NCBI GenBank assembly: GCA_037783545.1 | Contig: JBBELK010000163.1 | Location: 62,001 to 126,000, forward strand | Direction: 5' to 3' | From: Henricia sp. BOLD:AAB3569 | Taxonomy: Eukaryota > Echinodermata > Asteroidea > Spinulosida > Echinasteridae | Length of the DNA stretch: 64,000 nt | Notes under the pieces: model-generated | What the model was told of the DNA's origin: nothing | Databases searched by the model: none | Seen by the model: only the letters and a program-made list of their open reading frames with translations | Position numbers and translations under genes: made by a program | Part shown: piece after piece, positions 1 to 11,161 of the stretch | How the letters are laid out: the number at the start of each line of letters is the position of its first letter | Numbering within the stretch: position 1 is the stretch's first letter

Positions 1-318
1 CTTCAGAACAACTGAAACTTATTTCTTTTATTTTGACACCAGACAAAGTTATTTTCTGGAAAATATGGTCTGTGTTGCCAAAATTCCCCCTTTACCGTGG
101 AAAGACTCAACTGAAAAAAGTGGAGCAAGAGGGCATACAAATAATTTTCCTCATTTTGTGACTTAGCTTGTTGAGAAGCTACGAGGTGAACTGACTGTCC
201 AAATAGACCTTTTGCATGAGCGACCGCATCATGCATGAGCAGGCACTTTGTAGATGTATTGTCACATCATTTGAATATGAATACCTGCCCCCTGATACAA
301 AGGGTCTACATGTAAATG

Positions 319-764
319 GCTCTTTCCACAGTAATGGGGTACATTTGAAAAATAAGTCAATAATTCCTTTCAGATGTCTTTAGTTTATATCAAAATTAAA
401 GAAATTTCCTTGTACTGTTCTCAGGAGATAACTTTTACTCAAAAAGGTAAGAAATTGCTGCCACAACATAAATTCTTAAAAAGCTTGTATTCAAATTTTC
501 ATATTAAGTACATGTATGTAACGTGGACAGACCATTTTGTGACTTTTTTTTCTGTCTTTGTTACATACGTAATAGGAAAATTTGTGCACAGGGTTTTCAC
601 AAATGTATGTTGTAAGACTATTTTTCTTACTCCTTGGTGAAAAAGTTATTTCCTCAGTTTAGCTGGATAATTTAAAGATAAATTAAGACATTTAAAGTGA
701 ACTGGGACCTAATTATAAGATCTTGAATGTCACAGAAATGTACCCCATTACTGTGGAAAGACCC
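319..764. mobile_element. MITE-like element with TCTTTCCACAGTAATGGGG inverted ends
   Basis: The sequence CTTTCCACAGTAATGGGG near 321 recurs inverted near 743-760, giving terminal inverted repeats of roughly 27 bp. The pentamer AAATG flanks both ends (314-318 and 765-769) as a possible target duplication. The interior is AT-rich and carries no recognisable protein. It is a non-autonomous inverted-repeat element of unknown superfamily, downstream of the DPY30 stop codon. Confidence 0.5.
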
Positions 765-1391
765 AAATGTACCAGTCTTGGAATTCCCTCGCTTGAAAAC
801 AATCTGCAAGCATTATCGGTCTAATTTCCTTGCCTTTGGATAAGTCAAGATATCCCAGTAAAACTTGTGTATCCTGGGGTTGATTTCACAAAGACTTAAT
901 TGCAATGTGTCAGAAGTGTTCAAATCAAGTGCAACTCCTTGTAACAGGCATGCGACTTTCCAGCTGATTTCCTCTCTTTTGTTTCCTCATCTGTCCCGTT
1001 GAAGAAAAAAAACACTACTATTATTAGTTGGAGATTTTTTTGCATTTTCCTCTTTGACACAGGTGCATGCCTTTTGTAAGTTTACGATGGGTTTTATACA
1101 TGTAGTTGCATTGCACGAAACACTTCGGACACCGACAGGTACGTGGTGCTATACAATCTTTTGGCAAAACCCTTTGCAAAGTTGCAATTATAGTGGCCCC
1201 TGTATAAAAATACGGGTGGCATTTGGAACCAAAGATAGGTGGCCTCTTCATCAGGGTGGCATTAATAGCAAGTTTGACTGAACCCGTTTGGTAGTTGGTA
1301 CAATGCGTCACAAACAGACCTTTGTAAAATTAACCCCAGATTGAGCATCATACTGTACATCAGCAGCTACATGTACATGTATGGTCCTGTT

Positions 1392-4339
1392 TTAGCTCGT
1401 GTTCTCATACTGATCCTTGTTCTTCAGTAAGTAGCCTGCCAGGTATTCAATGGGGTTGGGAGGCCTGTTGGCAAAATACAAAGTTTAAATTAACAACAAT
1501 TCTTATGTTTCACTTTCTTGACAACCGGTTGCTATCCACCATTACTGTGTCCATACTATGGCACGCCAAAGCAGAAAAATATTTTCATTAACTAACCCCT
1601 TGGTCCAATGAGAAACTGTGTACAAATTGAAAGATTTGGTACCGTTACTTAAGAAAAGAATAAGAATTTAAACTTTCTAAGCGATTTTCTTAGAGAAAAG
1701 TAAAAATCTAACTTAAATAATTTGAATGACTAATTTTCAAGGTTTGATGTACATGTAGCTCATTGCAGCTTGATAGGACCTACAAGCAACAACCATTTGT
1801 GAAGTGCTCTGCAAAAATGAGTCGCTTCTCCCACGCCCCGTTTTTGCAACCATAACTAATTGATGGTGCATCCAGGCTCAAAACAAAATGGAAAATAGTG
1901 GCAGTAATTAGATACTGCCTGGAATTAGCATTGATCTACCACTGATTTATACTGATGGTTGCAGAGTAGTAATGAAAAGCTTCATTGCAAAAACACTATT
2001 TTGGGAGGGGCATTTAAAGGCAGTATACATCATTGGTAATCTCGAAAATCAGAAATGTTTACAGATTTACGCCTAACTTACACAATATAAACATGATGAC
2101 CGTAGAAAACTTCCCCTGAAATGGTTTTGTCTGAAGTGCTATAGTCTTTGAGAAATGAGTAAAACGATTAGTTTTCGTCTCATGAGACAAAAATTCAATT
2201 CGCCCCAAAACCATTTCGCCCGAGTGGCATTTCGCCCCAAATTACTTCGTCCAAACACTACCTCGCCCAAATGCCACTTCGCCCCAAAACCACTTCGTGC
2301 ACAGGCCGTGGATCAGGGCGACGTGGTTTTGGGGCGAAATGACTGCAAACCCTTTTTTTACCGTTTTCTCAAAAGTTAGACCAAGTAAGGAGCTGGTGTT
2401 TTTGCTCAGGTTGGTTTTAGTCATGCATATCTTCAATCGCACAGAGGGATAAAACTATTTGTAACAGTTTGCCAATCATGTATACTATCTTTAAAGAAAA
2501 CAGCCTTTACAACTAAGCACTACACAGAATGGCAAATTCCAATAGGACCACCAATTGAGAATGTACATGTACTGACACTATTAATCAAATGCCTCTGGCT
2601 GCTCACATCTTATGTGTGATGGCCAGAGCGATTGAATTTTCCTGGGGGCCGCATGTTTTTGCTACATACTTTGAGCGAGATTATCCTCTCACCCAGGACA
2701 GAGATTTCTAAAGTTAGGGTACCTACATGTACACATAGAGGAACTCATACCTTTTCCAAAACACGTTCCCTTATCCAGTTCCTCTATGTGTGGGTACCCT
2801 AACTTTGGAAATCTGTCATGGGTGAAAGGATAATCTCGCTCAAAGTATGTAGCAAATTCGCTGCAAAATCATGCGGCCGCCAGGGAAGGTCGACTGTCTG
2901 GCATTCATAGACATTCGGGCTAAGATAATATTATCTAAATTTTATAATGATTATAGACAAGTGCAATGAAACTCTTCACATGTAAATATACGTTACATTT
3001 TTCAAAGTCAATTAAGCAGAACCTTGGACTTGTGCACTCTATAAGAGTCAGACAAGGATAAATTCTGACCTTTCTTTGGCTAATGCTGACATCCCTTGTA
3101 GCAGAATGGGCACCACGGTGTGATCGAGGTACGCCCGCGTCGTCAGTGATTCAAGATCTACTTTGGTCTTCTCAACTTCAACTTTCTCATGACTGACAAT
3201 CTTTTGGATGTTTTCTGTTAGACCTTGCTCAACGTGGGGAGATTCTGGCTTCGGTGGCTACCAGGCAAAATCAAAACAAAAATATTTTAAAATAAGTCGA
3301 AAATCCTATCATTCTCATCAAGATTTAAACTCTAAAGCCGGCTGTACACCTTGCGTTTCGTCAGTGATCCAATCACGATAGCGCATGTTGTGCAGTCACA
3401 TCACAAGGTGTACGGGTTTTGCAATGCATTCCGATGGCGATGTGGTCACGATTTTGTGTACTATTTCGTAGCAACGCAATCGGAGAATTTCGAGCATGCT
3501 CGAAATTTGGCGCGTCTGTGCAATCGCAACGGAGTCGGAACGCAAGGTGTACGGCCGGCTTAACACTCCATGTTTGGTCAGTTGTTTCATTACAATGGTG
3601 ATTACAGGCACCTTATCGAATGCTGCATTCGTTACTTTACACAGTTGTGCACAGATTCTACAAAACACGAAGAAAAGACCGAGGGAGTATAGCACTGTGC
3701 CTCATACATGCTCGGCTAAAAGAATGCACTCTTTGCTGAAACATATGACAACAACAAATCATGCCTTTAAAGGAATAAAATTTCTGTTGGTAAAGGTACA
3801 AAAATACAGGGTTGTCAGGCAGAATATTAAAACAGTTACACATTGTTGGCACTATAGTACTTACAGCATTTTCTCCAGTGCTACCCACATTGCTTTCCAC
3901 AGGCTGTGGGGTCTGCTCAACTGTAAAGGGAAACAAATGTTGAGTTGAGTTCAATACTTGGCCATAGGGATTTATCTCGTTATGACCTGTAAAACATATA
4001 AGTGCTCATTTGATGATAAAAACACAGATATTTCACTTTAACTTTTTCTTTCTTGTCGCATGGGGTAAAATAAATTCTCCACGTGGTTTCAGGCAGTGGC
4101 AGGAAAGGGAATTATTACATGTAAGCAAATTATCCCATTTTTCAACTTAAAAAAGACAACTATTTACTGTCCAAAACATTAAAAATTACACACCATTGGA
4201 AAGATTATAATTTTAAATATCCAAAAATGTACACAAACAGCCGTCCAGGTACGTGTGCAACCTAGAAATTTATGAATGAAAAACCTTTGCTACGCCACGT
4301 TGATGATCCAAGGCCGGTCGATGTCTCACCGGCGGCCAT
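1392..4339 (-). CDS. DPY30: DPY30 homologue, four coding exons (COMPASS/MLL histone methyltransferase core subunit)
   Basis: This is a spliced gene on the minus strand. Coding exons are 4330-4339 (MAA plus one base), 3865-3920, 3070-3257 and 1392-1464. All junctions are GT-AG (donors GTGAGA, GTAAGT, GTCAGA; acceptors TTTACAG, CTGGTAG, CCAACAG) and phases agree, giving 108 residues, against about 99 in human DPY30. Exon 3 encodes [17 protein letters not shown] and exon 4 starts the conserved [16 protein letters not shown], which is the Dpy-30 dimerisation motif. By family knowledge DPY30 forms a helical dimer that binds ASH2L in SET1/MLL H3K4 methyltransferase complexes and also occurs in axonemal proteins. 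The N-terminal 40 residues are divergent, as usual. The start was chosen because ATGGCCGCCG sits directly on a consensus donor and a YY1-like site. The last intron holds a 16-bp minisatellite remnant and a palindrome; a MITE sits in the intron between exons 2 and 3. Identification is firm; exon 1 is slightly less so. Confidence 0.9.
2196..2342. repeat. Degenerate 16-bp minisatellite (TTCGCCCCAAAACCAC type), TU-like remnant
   Basis: About seven degenerate copies of a unit like TTCGCCCCAAAACCAC run through this stretch. The last part is inverted (GTGGTTTTGGGGCGAAAT near 2323-2340), so the block folds back on itself. The unit matches the arrays at 20.7 and 23.2 kb in motif and length. It lies in the last intron of DPY30. 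I read it as a decayed or minimal foldback element. Peptides translated from it are not genes. Confidence 0.7.
2639..2887. mobile_element. Palindromic MITE-like element
   Basis: About 100 bp starting TTCCTGGGGGCCGCATG (2639) recurs inverted up to 2887 with about 85-90% identity by eye, separated by about 40 bp. The arms share the segment around GAGCGAGATTATCC. No clear target duplication was found. It has no coding capacity and lies in the last intron of DPY30. Confidence 0.6.
3336..3560. mobile_element. MITE with AGCCGGC termini and TAA target duplication
   Basis: The ends AGCCGGCTGTACACCTTGCG and its inverted partner (CGCAAGGTGTACGGCCGGCT) are about 24 bp long. They are flanked by TAA on both sides (3333-3335, 3561-3563). 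A 3-bp TWA duplication is typical of PIF/Harbinger-type MITEs. The 225-bp interior encodes nothing recognisable. It sits in the DPY30 intron between exons 2 and 3. Confidence 0.65.
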
Positions 4340-4395
4340 TTTGGACGTGTATTGAGCGAAGGCTGTTTTTCCGCGCTCGGCCGCAATGTGATTGG
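4331..4395 (-). promoter_or_regulatory. Probable DPY30 core promoter: YY1-like site over the start codon and CCAAT box
   Basis: On the minus strand the start codon is embedded in AAAATGGCCGCC, close to the YY1 consensus often found over the 5' ends of housekeeping genes. An inverted CCAAT box (GATTGG on the plus strand, 4390-4395) lies about 50 bp upstream in a locally CpG-rich stretch. No TATA box is seen. This is inference from motif and position only. Confidence 0.4.
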
Positions 4396-5149
4396 CAAGC
4401 AAACGGGTTTCCCTAGCTTCTTGAAGGGGCCAGGAATTGATTTGTTTTCCCACCATGTTGATAGCTGGTCGTGGAGAAAGGTTACGATGATTTCAAGAAG
4501 TGAAGGGAATTTTCGACGTGATGTACTTAAGAACGTATGTGGGGTCATTGTATGAATTCTACATGTTATTATTATTATTATTATTTATTTAGCCATTCCT
4601 GCAATACACAAAATAGCAAGGAGTAACAAATACTGTGGTCCAAAGACCTGCTGCCTCACAAATAGATAGATAAGAAGTTATGTATGGAATTAAATCATTG
4701 AACTAAAATACAGTTTATAAAAAATAAAATGAAAAGGAAGGAGGAAAAAAAAATACAATACTACAGGAAATAAAAAATAGTGACTTGTAAATTTTTACGG
4801 TATTTTTTTCGTATACATTGAACAAAGATTTAACATGTTTAAAGGAAATTACCTCCTGGAATCAACACAATGTAATTTTAAGATATACTTCCCACTTACG
4901 CTTTTGTCGCAAATGTTTCTTTTCTGTAGAAAATCACATTTTCTTCTTCAAAAATTGCCTTCAGTTAGTGCACAAGATAACCATTCATGCGCGCGCAGCG
5001 CCCTCTGTTGTCGAGCTTTAATACGCACAGACCGCTCGCCACGTCATTTTGTGCATTACTTTATGCAGTAATTTTATCATTTATTTATCTCAGAAATGCA
5101 ACATTTGCGACGTTAGTGTCAGTGGGATGTAGGCCTATATCTTAGCATA
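4396..5149. other. Intergenic stretch with TTA microsatellite
   Basis: No gene was recognised here. A (TTA)n run of about 20 bp lies near 4566-4585. The rest is AT-rich unique-looking sequence up to the start of the large palindrome. Confidence 0.5.
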
Positions 5150-7460
5150 AACCTTATCGACGTTCTCAATGCATTATGGGATTGGATGACAAAATTGCCC
5201 GGCCAAATGTGCATAAACCTATGAGGCGGACACCAACTCGGCAACTTTTTTACTCATTTTCACGAAAACCAAAAAGAGTTCAAGAATCAACCTCCCGGGT
5301 ACAGGTCAACTCGGCCCCAAGTCAACTCGGCCCCAAGTCAACTCGGTCCCAAGTCAACTCGGACCCAAGTCAACTCGGCCCCAAGTCAACTCGGCCCCAA
5401 GTCAACTCGGCCCCAAGTCAACTCGGACCCAAGTCTACTCGGTCCCAAGTCAACTCGGACCCTATGGGAAATTGAACGTAAAAAATGTTTAAAATCAATG
5501 GCCAAAGATTAATAATCACCAAAGTTGGGTTTTGAACATTGTTTTCCGAAACAGATACCGTTATAGTTTACTGATAAAAATATATCATCTCGGGCGGAAA
5601 TACTCCACTGAGGTAAGGATTTTCAGGCGAAATGGTCGATTACATTTTTGGACATTGCAAATCTCCTTTTTTTGTTTTGTTTACTTAAAGTACATTCTGG
5701 TTGTTTTCGCACCAACTGTCCTGCAGAAAACTGCCCTGCAACTGCCCTGCATTTCTGTAATTGATTTCTATTTTCAAAAAGTAAGACTTGTACCAGTTGA
5801 AATAGTTCGTACATTACATAAATGCAAACAACACACGAAGTCGATCAGTTATCACGAGCGAAAACAAACTATTACTGAATTATATGAGAAGTCCTTACAG
5901 GATCTGAAGGACATCCAGAAATAAAACGTATAATTTTACGTTCAATTTCCCATAGGGTCCGAGTTGACTTGGGACCGAGTTGACTTAATTAGGTCCAAGT
6001 TGACTTGGGACCGAGTTGACTTGGGACCGAGTTGACTTGGGTCCGAGTTGACTTGGGGCCGAGTTGACCTGGGGCCGAGTTGACCTGGGGCCGAGTTGAC
6101 CTGGGTCCGAGTTGACCTGGGTCCGAGTTGACTTGGGACCGAGTTGACTTGGGACCGAGTTGACCGGGACCGAGTTGACTTGGGACCGAGTTGACTTGGG
6201 ACCGAGTTGACTTGGGACCGAGTTGACTTGGGACCGAGTTGACTTGGGACCGAGTTGACTTGGGACCGAGTTGACTTGGGACCGAGTTGACTTGGGACCG
6301 AGTTGACTTGGGACCGAGTTGACTTGGGACCGAGTTGACTCGAAACCAACCTCCCACCACTTTATCTTTGAGTTGACACATATCAAACATTCTGACAAAC
6401 ATGTCCCGAAACAGAAATGTTGCAAATGCGAGAAATAATCGGGGATTCCCATCGTATCGGTAGAGTCCGAGTACCACGCTCGCAGCTCGGTATGCGCTAT
6501 GCAACACTCGCCGTATCGGCACGGCGCTGGTTGGATTGAGTGTGCTGCACTGCAAGTCCGTGTACACGGACTCGAAAAACTGTTGAGTTTCACAACACAT
6601 TCCTGCCGTTTCTGAAATAGCGCATCTTGAAAAACATCCTTTAAAATATCACAACATTGTGCAACACAAACCTTTAAATAGATACTGAAAATACAGCATT
6701 ATTTCTGACGATATGCATTTTTAAAATTTTATATTGGCGGGGGATACTTCCAAATACTGAAAGCCATCCAGATCAAACTGCATGGCTTTCAAGAGCAGCT
6801 TTTTTCCCCCCATCAAAACCGTTACTCAAAATGGAATCTTTAGTTTACTTATTTTACAGGAAATTGCTATTTTTGGTAAAATCAAAGTCTCTATACGTTC
6901 TACATACCTCCCTGGCTGAAATTGTCTGAAAAGTGGCGTACAATCGTCCGTAAAACCCGAATCTTTCAGGAGCAGTCGTACCGCATGTCTTCTAAGTTTT
7001 TTCCCCTTTTCAAGATGGCGTCGGCTTAGACCATGTAGACTCGGCGCAGTCGGTCTTTGGGCCACCAGCACGCAGTACAGACAAGGGGGCGCTGTTCACA
7101 TTTATTCGCTCTTGCCTGTTTGGCATGAATGTACCGCCGGCGCTCCGCCTATCCTAGCGAATCCACATGACGCGAGTATACGTTAAAGATGTGATATATT
7201 TCCTCATGGCTTGCATCTCTGAATTGTTTATATATTTTTGTAAATTGATAGTTAGTTAGAAAACCTACAAGCTGTTTAATTATCGACCAATTACTCTCAA
7301 AATGATTGTCCATGTATGACAATTGCGTTGTTTACACGGTTGCCAATGTCTCAACTACGAAAGAAGTATGATTTTTTCTTTGACTAATGGAAATGCCGTA
7401 ACAATTCCTTCAGATGACGAAAAATATTGCCACCCAACTCCCCTTCCTCCCCTCCCTCCC
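5150..7460. repeat. Left arm of a large imperfect inverted repeat (partner 10129-11161)
   Basis: Blocks of this arm match the reverse complement of 10129-11161 in order: the end TAAACCTTATCGACG with the following 110 bp, then 6375-6560, then 6737-7460. Three extra stretches occur only on this side: the TU-like element 5297-6346 with its immediate flanks, about 175 bp at 6560-6735, and the MITE that begins at 7461. The 81-residue ORF at 6826-7071 is mirrored at 10531-10776, so it only reflects the duplication. The arm contains a CpG-rich piece with an AAGATGGCGTC motif that looks promoter-like. Origin is unknown; it may itself be a foldback element. Confidence 0.75.
5297..6346. mobile_element. 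TU-like foldback element A (1,050 bp, 9-bp target duplication)
   Basis: Two arrays of a 16-bp unit (AACTCGGCCCCAAGTC) lie in opposite orientation at about 5306-5466 and 5948-6341. Inside them is a second inverted repeat, ending GGACCCTATGGGAAATTG on the left and mirrored at 5933-5960. The element is flanked by CAACCTCCC on both sides (5288-5296 and 6347-6355). The layout of an outer tandem-repeat domain plus an inner inverted domain is that described for sea-urchin TU elements and Drosophila foldback elements. The middle (5487-5932) is AT-rich. It has one 130-codon ORF (5532-5924) with no recognised domain, so no transposase is encoded. The three overlapping long ORFs across 5985-6600 are array artefacts. 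Confidence 0.75.
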
Positions 7461-7882
7461 TCCCAATTAAACCAACTGTAAAACAAAAATCAGAAAGGAC
7501 TCGATAAGAACCACAGAACCTCTCGAAACTATACAATTCCAGGCGCCTATAGCTTTTGAGTAAGGATGCCGCCAACTTTTTAAGCACCTGCAGCCGATTT
7601 CACGAAGCATTGCGCAGCTTGCGCAACTTTTGACAAATGGCGCAAGCTTCATAGCCTGCGTGTTATCTTCGGAAGAATGTTGCGCAACTTACGCAATAAA
7701 ATGTTGCGCAAGTGGGTTTACGCAGTGCGTTATGCTTCGTGAAATCGGCTGCAGGTGCTTAAAAAAGTTGGCGGCATCCTTACTCAAAAGCTATAGGCGC
7801 CTGGAATTGTATAGTTTCGAGAGGTTCTGTGGTTCTTATCGAGTCCTTTCTGATTTTTGTTTTACAGTTGGTTTAATTGGGA
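7461..7882. mobile_element. MITE with 145-bp inverted arms starting CCCAATTAAACCAACTG
   Basis: 7461-7605 and 7738-7882 are near-perfect inverted repeats around a centre rich in GTTGCGCAA-type half-palindromes. The corresponding place in the right arm of the large palindrome (near 10129-10135, CCTCCCAATAGGTATG) lacks it, which supports insertion. The target duplication is obscured by the surrounding CCCT repeats. No protein is encoded. Confidence 0.75.
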
Positions 7883-9010
7883 GTAGGTATGTGTCAAAAA
7901 ATTTCAAAGTTACTTTACTTCAGTGAAATAAATGTCATTGAACAGAACACGACATAAATAATCTAACAATACCAAGGTGAGCATGTTTCGTCCAGTACGA
8001 AAAAAAATATCCGCAAAAGAAAGGTGAAAATTTGGGCGAAAAACCTCCTGCACAGTTAATGGGTTTTGCAACTTTACTTGTGACCGGGCCGAGCACCGCC
8101 GCATTGCAATAAAGTTTCGCAACAGACACCATTGTGCCAACAAGCTAGGCCTGCCAGAAAACCGGGACCGCTTTTGACTAGACGTCAGCTGAAGCAGTCA
8201 TATATTGCGCGGCGTATTTCGTGGCGCTACGGCACGAATATGCCGCGCGCGCATTGCTGACGAGACTATGCCTTTAATCAGACTCTGGAGGCAGAACGGA
8301 ACTTCTGCCGAGCACTGACCTAGTTTGCGTGTAGAGCTAGCACGCGCCAATCCTTTTGGCGCGTGCCAGAAGAGTCTGGCCACGTGCCGCCTGGGGTTAT
8401 GTATTACAATGTATAACATTGTACATGTATTACTAATTCTTTGTACATGTATTAGTCTTGCTTCCTGTGCGGTGTGCTTATGATGCACACGGGACTTCGT
8501 TGTTGTGTTGCGGTATGTTAGCTGTGCAGTAGTAAAAGTGGGAGAGTATATTGAATGATAACTCGGCTTTGTCTTTCTTGTGGAGTCGGAAATCCTGTGA
8601 CTGTGTCCCTTTTCTGGCATTTAAGTGCGGGAATTGAGGAAATAACCCTTGTTAGGCCTACTACAAACAAACACACACACACACACGTCTCGGAAAAGAA
8701 TTCAAAATATGCAAGCAGTGAAATGAAATAATGATGTGTTATACGACTACCCATTGTTTAAACACAAGATGGCATTTTCGACCAGCGAATTAATCTGGTC
8801 AAAAGATTTATTAAAAGCCACCATTCCATCCAAAAGACATCCAAACTGACGCCACAAAGTAGCATAATTCTTACTGGATCCCAAGGTGATCACGTTAAAT
8901 CACGACTATTCTTTATTTCATGTTTTAAACTCATTTGGTATTATTGTGTGAGCTATTCGGTCAGTAATCAGTACTTTGAGGGTATGACTAAAACAATACA
9001 TTTTTGTAGG
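7883..9010. other. Spacer of the large palindrome, left part; no gene recognised
   Basis: This is unique-looking sequence. Positions about 8200-8276 end in GCATTGCTGACGAGAC...GCCTTTAA and match one end of the TTAA element at 9011-9152, so this is a relic of the same family. A short (AC)n run lies near 8668-8686. ORFs here show no recognisable domain. Confidence 0.45.
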
Positions 9011-9152
9011 TTAAAGGCACAGGCTCGTCAGCAATGCGCGCACGCCAACAAGGTGACACGAAATACACAGCCCCTAAAACTATGCTATGGAGTTGCGTAT
9101 TTCATGGCACGAAATTGGCGGGCGCGCATTGCTGACGAGCCTCTGCCTTTAA
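9011..9152. mobile_element. Small TTAA-flanked palindromic MITE
   Basis: TTAA (9011-9014) is followed by AGGCACAGGCTCGTCAGCAA. The inverted partner TTGCTGACGAGCCTCTGCCT is followed by TTAA at 9149-9152. A TTAA target is typical of piggyBac and Kolobok superfamilies. The element is 142 bp, carries no gene, and has a related half-copy at about 8200-8276. Confidence 0.6.
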
Positions 9153-10128
9153 ATAAATATGCCACAAGTTTAGATAGAAACCAGACTCAGCGCGCCGATC
9201 TTTTTTATCGGTTGCTATGCACGCAATTCGCATGCCTAGTGAAAAACAATGGATCTTGTCACCGGGACCGGGTGACGTCACTTCGCCCTCGCCCATATAA
9301 GGTACACATGTATTTAATTCTGATTAAAAGTTAACAACCTTTTATCCCAATAACATTAGCCTTTTTGCCACATGGAGAGGTCACGTGTTTAATGCTGACT
9401 AGAGATCATACGTTTCCCCTGGACCCATCCTTACACTTGTGGCTCTCCGGTATCATAGTACCAGTAAAACCACGCAGCGGATTCCAAAGCCACCCGGTCC
9501 CCTGAAATTTCTCTAAGCTGTGGTGTATAAGAACGCCCGGAGAAGAAACTACTCTGTGTCAAACAGCAAGTACAGCCAGCTACGCGGATGCCTTTTGTGA
9601 GCGTTTGACCAATGAGAAACTGTCATTTTGTGCAGGTGGCTTGCAAGTGGCGGATGAATACCGATCACAAGACTTGGAAATTCGGTCATTTCTTCCTTAA
9701 CTTCTAAACGTTTTTTAATCTTTGCAAACGTCGGGGGGTTAGGGTAACGACGATGTTTAACATTTAATTTGGATGAAACTCGGCAGGATGATAGACAATT
9801 AAGTAAAGAAAAATACTAGCATATTCTGAAAAAATATTGCCCTGACCTTATGCAAAAATATCAACGATTTGTATGAGAGAAAAAAAGACAGACGTGTAGG
9901 AAGAAAATGTGCAGCTGGAGAAGATAACTTTTGAGAAATTCAGTCAAAACTCTAATAGGTATGTGTTCTATGTCACCAAAGTAAAATAACCCGGTGACAA
10001 ACAGTGTAACTACTAACAAAACCTGATATTTCGAGGAGCATTTTAACACAACGCTCCCGCGCCGTTCAAAACGAAAACGAGGCTTCGACGAAGTTGCTGT
10101 GCGTGAATTGCAATATTCACACATACCT
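9153..10128. other. Spacer of the large palindrome, right part; no gene recognised
   Basis: No coding region or RNA gene was recognised. The 138-codon minus-strand ORF (9861-10277) crosses into the inverted-repeat arm and has no recognisable domain. Confidence 0.4.
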
Positions 10129-11161
10129 ATTGGGAGGGAGGGAGGGAGGGAGGGAAGGGGAGTTGGGTGGCAATATTTTTCGTCATCTGACGGAATTGTT
10201 ACGGCATTTCCATTAGTCAAAGAAAAAATCATACTTCTTTTGTAGTTGAGACATTGGCAACCGTGTAAACAACGCAATTGTCATACATGGACAATCATTT
10301 TGAGAGTAATTGGTCGATAACTAAACAGCTTGTAGGTTTTCTAACTAACTATCAATTTACAAAAATATATAAACAATTCAGAGATGCAAGCCATGAGGAA
10401 ATATATCTTTAACGTATACTCGCGTCATGTGGATTCGCTAGGATAGGCGGAGCGCCGGCGGTACGCGGTACATTCATGCCAAACAGGCAAGAGCGAATAA
10501 ATGTGAACAGCGCCCCCTTGTCTGTACTGCGTGCTGGTGGCCCAAAGACCGACTGCGCCGAGTCTACATGGTCTAAGCCGACGCCATCTTGAAAAGGAAA
10601 AAAAACTTAGAAGACATGCGGTACGACTGCTCCTGAAAGATTCGGGTTTTACGGACGATTGTACGCCACTTTTCAGACAATTTCAGCCAGGGAGGTATGT
10701 AGAACGTATAGAGACTTTGATTTTACCAAAAATAGCAATTTCCTGTAAAATAAGTAAACTAAAGATTCCATTTTGAGTAACGGTTTTGATGGGGGGGGGG
10801 GGGGGGGGGGGAAAGCTGCTCTTGAAAGCCATGCAGTTTGATCTGGATGGCTTTCAGTATTTGGAAGTAGGCGGGGGAGTGGACTCGCAGTGCAGCACAC
10901 TCAATCCAACCGATACGGCGCGTGTTGCATAGCGCATACCGAGCTGCGAGCGCGGTACTCGGACTCTACCGATACGAAGGGAATCCCCGATGATTTCTCG
11001 CATTTGCAACATTTCTGTTTCGGGACATGTTTGATATGTTTTCGTGAAAATTAGTTAAAAAGTTGCCGAGTTGGCATCCGCCTCATAGGTTTATGCACAT
11101 TTGGCCGGGCAATTTTGTCATCCAATCCCATAATGCATTGAGAACGTCGATAAGGTTTATT
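10129..11161. repeat. Right arm of the large inverted repeat (no TU or MITE insertion)
   Basis: This is the reverse complement of the left arm without its insertions. It begins with (GGGA)n at about 10134-10157 and contains a 21-nt G run at 10791-10811 where the left arm has CCCCCC. It ends GTCGATAAGGTTTA. It therefore represents something close to the pre-insertion state of the left arm, apart from a deletion of about 50 bp around the TU target. Confidence 0.75.

Noticed and set aside
5176-6600. Long repetitive ORFs (units like SQLGPKSTRSQVNSDP) in several frames
   Set aside because: A 16-bp unit repeats every 48 bp in all three frames, so open frames are automatic. The arrays are inverted ends of a foldback element.
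8198-8754. 140- and 78-codon minus-strand ORFs
   Set aside because: No recognisable domain; they overlap a MITE fragment and an (AC)n run.
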